Source: DATKIY01 sp035543875
GTDB lineage: Bacteria > Actinomycetota > Actinomycetes > JAHEKZ01
NCBI GenBank assembly: GCA_035543875.1
Contig: DATKIY010000205.1
Location: 1-11,160 of the forward strand
DNA: 11,160 bases
Direction of reading: 5' to 3'
Positions 6,477-11,160 of this stretch are shown one piece after another (position 1 is the stretch's first letter; each line of letters starts with the position of its first letter). The notes under the pieces were generated by a model. That model was given only the letters and a program-made list of their open reading frames with translations, had not been told where the DNA came from and made no database searches. Made by a program: the position numbers and the translations under genes.

Positions 6477-7685
6477 CTAGTGCTTGACCGGCTTGACCCA
6501 AACCAACGCGTTGGGGATCGGACGTTGGTAGATGATGTCGGGATCGTCAACGCGGTCCCATCCGTTGTCAGCGCGACGGATGAAGGCGGTCGTAGATCCG
6601 CCACCATCAAGTTCGACCGCTTGGTCGAACCCGAGCTCCTGAGCGACGTTCGCTTCCTGGGCAAGCCCCAGTCCGCCGATGCGGTAGCCGTAGCGGTCGT
6701 AGCCACTTCCAGGCAACGACAACGTCATCCATCGTCCGGCGCTGGTCCATCCGACGGTCGTGCGTGGCCGCTGTTGGTTGAGGGCAGGAGTGCACTCGAA
6801 GGGAACCTGGCCGCCATCGACTAGTGATAGTCCGCGGCCGACCGCTTCTTGTAGGGCTACTCCAGTTGACGTGTCCTGCTTCACGCTCAACGCGACGTCG
6901 CTGCCTATCTTGGCCCTCCGCGCAAGCTTTGCGTGGTTGGCTCCGAACGCCACAATCTTGGTGTGCGGGGCAATGTTCCTACCCATTTCGTTGCCGGTAC
7001 GAATCGCCTTGAGCTTTCCATTCTTGACGAGCCACTCCGCGCTGGCCACTGGTCGCGGCGCGATGCTGACGTCGGTCCAAGCAGCTGTGTACACGACCAC
7101 ACCTGCGTCGCCGATCCAGTGCCAGTTGACGCCGTCGATCGGAAGGACCGAAGAGCCGTGAGTGAGGGTTCCTGAAACGCCAACTTCGCCGTCGAAGGGT
7201 TGTCCGGTCTTGTCGACCCCGACGACTCGTGTGCGTTCGTTGTCGAGTCGAACCGCGTGTCCATGAGTGATCGAGGCATCGCGGGGCAAGTAGACCGTCT
7301 CTCCGTCGATCTTGTATCCGTAGAAGAAGTCTCCGTTCACCGCGGCGATACCCCTGGCGCCCTTCTTGCTGTCCAGCTGCGAGCGTAGTTGGCCAAGTGA
7401 TCCCAGCTTCTTAGTCACAAGCCGAGGTTGCGCGTTTGCTGGCATTACCATGCGCTGGACAACGGCAGTCTGACTCTTGTCACCGTTCCAAGTCACCTTC
7501 ACGTCGTAGACGTTTCGCTCGACACCGTTCGCGTAGGTCTCGCTTGAACGACGGTCGATGCGCACCTGCATGTCGCACGGCACGGGGGCGGCCGCATCGA
7601 CCGGGACCGCCATGAGTGCCCCGCCTGCAATCAACAAGGACAGCGGCAGGCCCACGAGCTTGACGGCCTTGCGTTCGGCTCTCAC
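6477..7685 (-). CDS. Secreted phosphodiester glycosidase family protein (NAGPA domain)
   Basis: A 402-residue exported protein. Residues 1-33 form a signal peptide (RAERK, then VGLPLSLLIAGGALMAV, then DAAA as the cleavage site). The rest matches the NAGPA domain, named after the mammalian enzyme that removes GlcNAc from mannose-6-phosphodiesters. Visible signatures are AAVNGDFF (114-121), the RTTVGW segment in the C-terminal third, and LDGGGSTT (359-366), the most conserved motif of the family. Bacterial members occur in secreted and spore- or wall-related proteins and are mostly uncharacterised, so hydrolysis of a sugar-phosphodiester bond is expected while the substrate is unknown. GTG 7685 was chosen because GAGGGG stands 9 nt upstream and the signal peptide then starts properly; a GTG at 7712 would add nine residues. 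It lies downstream of the RCC1 gene but is separated from it by a strong terminator. Confidence 0.88.
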   Translation of the reverse strand: MRAERKAVKLVGLPLSLLIAGGALMAVPVDAAAPVPCDMQVRIDRRSSETYANGVERNVYDVKVTWNGDKSQTAVVQRMVMPANAQPRLVTKKLGSLGQLRSQLDSKKGARGIAAVNGDFFYGYKIDGETVYLPRDASITHGHAVRLDNERTRVVGVDKTGQPFDGEVGVSGTLTHGSSVLPIDGVNWHWIGDAGVVVYTAAWTDVSIAPRPVASAEWLVKNGKLKAIRTGNEMGRNIAPHTKIVAFGANHAKLARRAKIGSDVALSVKQDTSTGVALQEAVGRGLSLVDGGQVPFECTPALNQQRPRTTVGWTSAGRWMTLSLPGSGYDRYGYRIGGLGLAQEANVAQELGFDQAVELDGGGSTTAFIRRADNGWDRVDDPDIIYQRPIPNALVWVKPVKH

Positions 7686-7694
7686 GAAACTGGT

Positions 7695-7700
7695 CCCCTC
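7695..7700 (-). promoter_or_regulatory. Ribosome binding site fixing GTG 7685
   Basis: On the minus strand GAGGGG stands 9 nt before GTG 7685. It favours this start over the in-frame GTG at 7712. No convincing -35/-10 pair was seen between it and the terminator upstream. Confidence 0.6.
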
Positions 7701-7765
7701 GGCGCACACCACGGATGACGCCGTTACGACGTCTACCGTTGGTTATCGGCGCCCTGGGTCCAGGA

Positions 7766-7801
7766 CTACTAACCCACCCGGGTGACCGGGTGGGTTGGTA
7801 G
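7766..7801 (-). terminator. Strong hairpin terminator after the RCC1 gene
   Basis: An 11-bp perfect stem, AACCCACCCGG (7771-7781) with CCGGGTGGGTT (7786-7796), closes a 4-nt loop. Beyond one mismatch (7770/7797) four more pairs extend it to a 16-position stem. It begins 15 nt past the RCC1 stop codon. No U-tract follows on the minus strand; U-poor terminators are common in actinobacteria. The symmetry would also stop transcription coming from the other side. Confidence 0.8.
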
Positions 7802-7815
7802 ATCTGAGCCGTGTC

Positions 7816-8985
7816 TTACAGATGCACGCGTTTCGGCGTGGGTATCTGGTCGTTTCCTGAGTCGATGCCGACTTCACCCTCGCCGTTCCAGCCCCAGCAT
7901 TTTTCTGCACCGCTCTTCAGCAGAGCGCATCCGGTGTAGAAGCTAATGTCGACATCCGTCACTCCGCTCGTGAGTCCGCTGACCTGCCGCGGGACATCGC
8001 GGGGGTCGGTTGCGCCATCGCCGAGCTGGTTGTACTGGTCGTCTCCCCAGCACTTTGCGTGACCGTTCTGCGCTGCGCAGGTGAAGTAATAGTCGGTATC
8101 CACCGCGCTGACGCCACTTGTCATGCCCACGACCTGAACTGGCCGGTGGTACTCGTTGCCTGAGACGCCAGTGCCAACCTCGCCGTAGTAGTTGTAGCCC
8201 CAGCACTTCAATTTGCCGCCCTTAAGCAATGCGCAGGTTGTGTAGTAGCCGGCAATGACTTGCTTGACGCCGCTGGTTAGCCCAAAGACCTGCACTGGCG
8301 AGTACTTATCTTGGACACTCTTGTCGCCGAGCTCCCCATCCCCGTTGTATCCCCAGCACTTGGCGTGACCATTGACCGTCGCACACGAGTAGTAGTAGCC
8401 GGCTGAAACTTGTGTGGCCTGCTTGATGTTGTCAACCACCTTGGGGCTCTTGTAGACATCACCCGACGTCCCAACCCCAACAGCGCCGTCGGAGTTGTCG
8501 CCCCAGCACTTCACCTTTCCGCTGGTCAAAAGTGCACACGCGTGATACTCGCCGACACTGACGCTCTTGACACCACTTGTCAGACCATTCACTTGGGTAG
8601 GCAGGTGACGTTCGTGAGTCGTCCCATCTCCAACTGCGCCGTAGTCGTTGTAGCCCCAACACTTGAGCTTGCCGCCTTTGAGGATGGCGCAGGTGTTGTA
8701 GTCACCCACCGATACATGCATGACGTTATCTAGGTTCGGTACCGTCACTGGCTTCAATTGGTCGCTGAGGTCGCTCCCGATCCCAAGCTGCCCGTAGTCG
8801 TTGTCGCCCCAGCACTTCAGGTGATGCGATGGTGTGATTGCACAAGCCTGATAGCCGCCAGCCGAAATCTTGGTAGCTGTTCCATAGGAAACAGCGGACG
8901 CTGGGGTTGCGCCGATTGCCACCTGCACCCCCAGAAGCAGCACTATGGACAGGAGTGGCGCGAGGCGGCGAAGCAGCACAGTCAT
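7816..8985 (-). CDS. Secreted seven-bladed RCC1-repeat protein
   Basis: A 389-residue exported protein made almost entirely of RCC1 (regulator of chromosome condensation 1) repeats. Residues 1-31 are a signal peptide (RRLAPLLSIVLLLGVQVAIG, cleaved after TPASA). Seven repeats of 50-52 residues follow, each with the core C-A-x-x-n-K-C-W-G-x-N-x-x-G-x-x-G, enough for a closed seven-blade propeller. Every repeat carries two cysteines about ten residues apart (48/58, 99/109, 150/160, 201/210, 251/261, 303/312, 353/363), and there are no others in the protein. This suggests one disulfide per blade, as suits an extracellular protein. No catalytic domain or membrane anchor is visible, so a binding or scaffold role is the likeliest inference. 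ATG 8985 has GGAG five nt upstream. The gene is divergent from the FAD oxidase and ends before a strong terminator. Confidence 0.92.
   Translation of the reverse strand: MTVLLRRLAPLLSIVLLLGVQVAIGATPASAVSYGTATKISAGGYQACAITPSHHLKCWGDNDYGQLGIGSDLSDQLKPVTVPNLDNVMHVSVGDYNTCAILKGGKLKCWGYNDYGAVGDGTTHERHLPTQVNGLTSGVKSVSVGEYHACALLTSGKVKCWGDNSDGAVGVGTSGDVYKSPKVVDNIKQATQVSAGYYYSCATVNGHAKCWGYNGDGELGDKSVQDKYSPVQVFGLTSGVKQVIAGYYTTCALLKGGKLKCWGYNYYGEVGTGVSGNEYHRPVQVVGMTSGVSAVDTDYYFTCAAQNGHAKCWGDDQYNQLGDGATDPRDVPRQVSGLTSGVTDVDISFYTGCALLKSGAEKCWGWNGEGEVGIDSGNDQIPTPKRVHL
7819..8880 (-). repeat. Seven tandem RCC1 repeats, period about 153 nt
   Basis: The repeats are visible at DNA as well as protein level; first-cysteine spacings are 51, 51, 51, 50, 52 and 50 codons. 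Repeats 2 and 5 share GGKLKCWGYN, and repeats 4 and 6 share NGHAKCWG, so the copies fall into subtypes rather than being uniform. This suggests duplication of multi-blade blocks. Confidence 0.85.
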
Positions 8986-8990
8986 GAGGA

Positions 8991-8994
8991 CTCC
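8991..8994 (-). promoter_or_regulatory. Ribosome binding site of the RCC1 gene
   Basis: On the minus strand GGAG stands 5 nt before ATG 8985. The spacing is slightly short but acceptable, and no other start would keep the signal peptide. Confidence 0.55.
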
Positions 8995-9004
8995 AAGCGG
9001 GGGT

Positions 9005-9025
9005 GGTTGGGTACAAGGACCAACC
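9005..9025. promoter_or_regulatory. Inverted repeat in the leader of the RCC1 gene
   Basis: GGTTGG (9005-9010) and CCAACC (9020-9025) are perfect complements with a 9-nt spacer. The second arm overlaps the candidate -10 of the RCC1 promoter, so it could be an operator or a leader hairpin. It is short and may be chance. Confidence 0.25.
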
Positions 9026-9050
9026 TAGGGAAAACGGACGAATCAGTCAC
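9022..9050 (-). promoter_or_regulatory. Possible promoter of the RCC1 gene
   Basis: Read on the minus strand, GTGACT (9045-9050) and TAGGTT (9022-9027) form a -35/-10 pair with a 17-nt spacer. The -10 fits the actinobacterial TAnnnT pattern and the -35 is a partial match. The rest of this 218-nt divergent spacer (8986-9203) holds the two ribosome binding sites; no convincing promoter for the FAD oxidase was found in it. Confidence 0.35.
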
Positions 9051-9193
9051 GCGTCTGCACACACCAATCTGGTGGAGCGCTCAACTTCCTGCAATCTCAG
9101 CGCGCGGCAGTCCAGGGCCATATGGGCACGCCTAGCCATTGCCGCTGACGGAAGCCTCCTATCAAAGTGAGTCATTCGCTAGGGGCAAATTGC

Positions 9194-9198
9194 GGAGG
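9194..9198 (+). promoter_or_regulatory. Ribosome binding site of the FAD oxidase
   Basis: GGAGG stands 5 nt before ATG 9204, supporting that start. Confidence 0.75.
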
Positions 9199-9203
9199 CG
9201 ATT

Positions 9204-10532
9204 ATGAAGCAGATAACCCCGACCGATGCTGACTACGACGAAGCACGCCAACTGTTCAACCGCGCTATCGATGGTCGCCCCTCGGTAATCGCGCAGTGTG
9301 AGACGGCTGCTGACGTCGTCGAGGCTCTGTCGTATGCCGCCGGGCAATCCCTCGAAGTGGCGGTACGGGCCGGTGGCCATTCGGTGTCCGGTCTTTCGAC
9401 CAACAATGGCGGTCTTGTGATCGACGTAAGACCGATGAAGACAATTGAGATTGATCCGTCGCGGCGTACCGCTCGTGTCGGCGCGGGAGTTACGTGGGGC
9501 GAGTTCGACGCTGCCGCACAGAAGCACGGACTCGTCGTGACTGGTGGACGCGCAACGAGCACCGGAGTCGCAGGTTTCACGCTAGGCGGAGGCGACGGTT
9601 GGCTTTCTCGAGCCTTTTCCCTGGCGTGCGACAACTTGATTTCGGTAACACTGGTGACCGCAGAAGGACGCGAAATACGCGCGTCGGAATCTGAGAATCC
9701 GGACCTGTTCTGGGGACTCCACGGCGGCGGAGGAAACTTCGGAGTCGCAACGGAATTCGAGTTTGGCCTGCACAAACTCGGCCCAATTGTCCTCGCAGGG
9801 TTAGCCGCCTGGCCTTACGACCGTGCCCCTGAAATCTCACGCGCCTATCGCGACCTGATGCTTTCCGCACCAGACGAACTCGGCTCTGGCCTCGCCGTCA
9901 TCTCGGGTCCGCCTGAAGAGTTCGTTCCCCCGGGACTGGTCGGTCAGACACTGGTTGGGGTTGCGGCTTGCTACGCCGGACCTGTCGAGGAGGGCAAGGA
10001 CGCACTCAAACCCCTGATAGACCTCGACCCGACCATAAACCTAATTGCTCCCATGCCATACACCGAGATGCAAATCATGCTGACGGACCCGCCAGGGTTC
10101 CGGCACTACTGGAGTGCCGACTACCACGACAGTTTTGACGACGATGCGATTGAGGTGTTTCTTGACGCAGGGGCGAACCGAGTTTCACCGTTAACTCAGC
10201 AGTTCCTGATTGCCTGGGGTGGCGCGGTAGCCCGCGTTCCTGACGACGCGACTCCGCTGTCCCAGCGCAACTCGATGTGGGTCAGTCACCCCTTTGCTGT
10301 GTGGGAGGAGCCTGAGGATGCTGAAGCCAACGTCGAGTGGGTGCGGAACTTCCGCCGAAACATTGCACCGCACACCAATGGGGGGGTGTACCTGAACTTC
10401 ATCGGTCAGGAAGGTCAGGACCGCGTGCGTGCGGCGTACGGAGAGGACAAGTACAAGCGCTTGGCTGCAATCAAAGGCGAGTTCGATCCCAAAAACACAT
10501 TCAAGGGTAACCAGAACATCAAGCCCGCCTGA
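9204..10532 (+). CDS. FAD-linked oxidase, berberine bridge enzyme-like family
   Basis: A 442-residue flavoprotein. The N-terminal FAD-binding part (about 28-205) shows VRAGGHSVSG (54-63), in which His59 is the expected site of covalent FAD attachment, then VGAGVTWGEFD (92-102), STGVAGFTLGGGDGW (119-133) and FWGLHGGGGNFGVATEF. The C-terminal BBE segment is clear: GVYLNFIG near residue 395, then YGEDKYKRLAAIKGEFDP and a final NIKP. Family members oxidise sugars, alkaloids or other alcohols with O2 as acceptor. The cysteine that makes a second flavin bond in many relatives is absent, with Ala/Thr near 117-118, so a single His link is expected. No signal peptide is present, so it should be cytoplasmic. 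It is divergent from the RCC1 gene and followed by a hairpin terminator, so it is probably transcribed alone. The substrate is unknown. Confidence 0.92.
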   Translation: MKQITPTDADYDEARQLFNRAIDGRPSVIAQCETAADVVEALSYAAGQSLEVAVRAGGHSVSGLSTNNGGLVIDVRPMKTIEIDPSRRTARVGAGVTWGEFDAAAQKHGLVVTGGRATSTGVAGFTLGGGDGWLSRAFSLACDNLISVTLVTAEGREIRASESENPDLFWGLHGGGGNFGVATEFEFGLHKLGPIVLAGLAAWPYDRAPEISRAYRDLMLSAPDELGSGLAVISGPPEEFVPPGLVGQTLVGVAACYAGPVEEGKDALKPLIDLDPTINLIAPMPYTEMQIMLTDPPGFRHYWSADYHDSFDDDAIEVFLDAGANRVSPLTQQFLIAWGGAVARVPDDATPLSQRNSMWVSHPFAVWEEPEDAEANVEWVRNFRRNIAPHTNGGVYLNFIGQEGQDRVRAAYGEDKYKRLAAIKGEFDPKNTFKGNQNIKPA

Positions 10533-10559
10533 CGGTTGTTTTCAGTAAGCCACTCGCGA

Positions 10560-10591
10560 GACCAAAGGCCCGTTGAACGGGGACTTTGGTC
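10560..10591 (+). terminator. Hairpin terminator after the FAD oxidase
   Basis: GACCAAAG (10560-10567) pairs perfectly with CTTTGGTC (10584-10591). Inside it CCCGT (10569-10573) pairs with ACGGG (10577-10581) around a 3-nt loop. The two stems are separated by a small internal loop. It starts 27 nt after the oxidase stop codon and no U-tract follows. The remaining bases up to 10680 hold no recognisable gene or clear promoter. Confidence 0.75.
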
Positions 10592-10680
10592 CGCAGCGCT
10601 GGCACTTCTCCGTGAATACCTTGGATGGCGGGGGCTACTTCGCAGCCCGTCAGTGACCAAGGGAAAGAGCCAAAGGCGAC

Positions 10681-11160
10681 GTGCGCATCCACAGAAACTT
10701 CGTGGTCCTGTTCTTCGCCATCGCGACGGTTGGCACCGTCTTGCTTATCGTACCGGCAACAGCAGCCAACAACTTGTTGTCGCCTGCACAACAGTCGGTC
10801 ACAGACCCGTTGCCGAACTTTGTGGTTCTGCTCGTTGACGACGCGAGAGTAGACGACTTCGACCCGGCTTACATGCCGGCGACGAACGCCCTAATCGGTG
10901 ATCAGGGAGCCAGGTTCAATCGCTTTTACTCTCCGTTTCCTTTGTGTTGTCCAGCCCGTGCCACTTTGCTCACTGGGCAGTACGCCCACAACCACGGTGT
11001 CGTGGACAATGTCCCACCATCAGGGTTTTTCGCATTCGACGACGCCCACACTTTGGGCACTTGGCTGGATAGCAACTACCAGACCGGTTTCGTTGGCAAG
11101 TACCTCAACGGCTACGGATCGCCTGGAATGCAAACGAACTATGTTCCGCCGGGTTGGGAC
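10681..11160 (+). CDS. Exported sulfatase, N-terminal part (3' end outside window)
   Basis: The first 160 codons of a type I sulfatase, open to the window edge. Residues 1-29 are hydrophobic (NFVVLFFAIATVGTVLLIV, then ATAAN) and act as a signal peptide or membrane anchor. The sulfatase fold then starts with PNFVVLLVDDAR (45-56), whose Asp53 and Asp54 are expected metal ligands. The signature CCPARATLLTGQYAHNHG follows; it fits C-x-P-x-R, with Cys89 as the residue converted to formylglycine. KYLNGYG and YVPPGWD further on resemble N-acetylglucosamine-6-sulfatase-type enzymes. The expected reaction is hydrolysis of sulfate esters, probably on a glycan outside the cytoplasm. GTG 10681 is the only reasonable start: the frame is closed by TGA at 10654-10656 and no other start codon lies between. 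The Shine-Dalgarno (AAAGG) is weak. An upstream terminator separates it from the FAD oxidase. Confidence 0.9.
   Translation, partial: MRIHRNFVVLFFAIATVGTVLLIVPATAANNLLSPAQQSVTDPLPNFVVLLVDDARVDDFDPAYMPATNALIGDQGARFNRFYSPFPLCCPARATLLTGQYAHNHGVVDNVPPSGFFAFDDAHTLGTWLDSNYQTGFVGKYLNGYGSPGMQTNYVPPGWD

Noticed and set aside
7753..7764. A small hairpin CCTGG-GT-CCAGG next to the main terminator
   Set aside because: The loop is only two bases, too tight to form well, and the neighbouring strong hairpin already explains termination.
9118..9125. The palindrome CCATATGG in the divergent spacer as a possible operator
   Set aside because: It is only eight bases, does not extend on either side, and has no second copy nearby, so chance explains it.
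9233..9775. A 180-codon open frame on the - strand opposite the FAD oxidase
   Set aside because: It is antisense to a strongly conserved flavoprotein region, is rich in Pro/Ser/Arg and has no ribosome binding site or domain.
10536..10852. Two open frames on the + strand between the FAD oxidase and the sulfatase
   Set aside because: They cross the terminator hairpin and overlap the sulfatase signal peptide in other frames. They have no family features; the sulfatase frame from 10681 explains this DNA.
1..11160. Mobile elements, CRISPR arrays, tRNA or rRNA genes, phage or defence genes
   Set aside because: No transposase, integrase, nuclease or defence domain, no short regularly spaced repeats, and no cloverleaf-like or rRNA-like sequence was seen. 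The only tandem repeat is the protein-coding RCC1 array.

Overview
The window looks like chromosomal DNA of an actinobacterium (Actinomycetota). It is fairly GC-rich (about 60% by eye), GTG serves as a start codon several times, and there are Sec-type signal peptides with Ala-rich cleavage sites. The gene families (IclR regulator, DppB/DppC permeases, secreted RCC1 propeller, GlcNAc-6-sulfatase-like sulfatase) fit that group. No tRNA, rRNA, CRISPR array, insertion sequence or phage gene was seen. The genus cannot be fixed from the sequence alone.

Left block (1-5816, all + strand): the 3' end of an inositol-monophosphatase-family gene, an IclR-type regulator, then a transport cluster. The cluster holds a family-5 substrate-binding protein, a DppB-type permease, a DppC-type permease and a PHP-domain metal-dependent hydrolase. 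The last four genes are tightly packed (20 nt gap, 1 nt gap, 4 nt overlap) and read as one operon. The 105 nt between the regulator and the operon carry three alternating copies of a GTTGCC/GGCAAC half-site over a plausible promoter, which makes it a good candidate operator for the IclR protein. The binding protein is anchored by a C-terminal membrane helix rather than by a lipid, and no ATPase gene lies in the cluster. The likely theme is uptake of an organic solute followed by intracellular hydrolysis. The substrate is unknown.

Middle block (5803-8985, - strand): a secreted RCC1-repeat protein with seven blades, each carrying two cysteines. A strong hairpin terminator follows it, then a secreted phosphodiester-glycosidase (NAGPA-domain) protein, then a small polytopic membrane protein with a YjdF/DUF2238-like signature. 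The last of these overlaps the end of the PHP gene tail to tail.

Right block (9204-11160, + strand): a divergently transcribed FAD-linked oxidase of the berberine-bridge-enzyme family, a hairpin terminator, and the first 160 codons of an exported sulfatase with an intact formylglycine motif, cut by the window edge. The middle and right blocks encode mostly extracytoplasmic proteins, but nothing in the sequence proves they share a pathway.

The points most worth a second look are the triple half-site operator, the ATPase-less transport cluster with its membrane-anchored binding protein and PHP hydrolase, and the seven-blade, fourteen-cysteine RCC1 protein.
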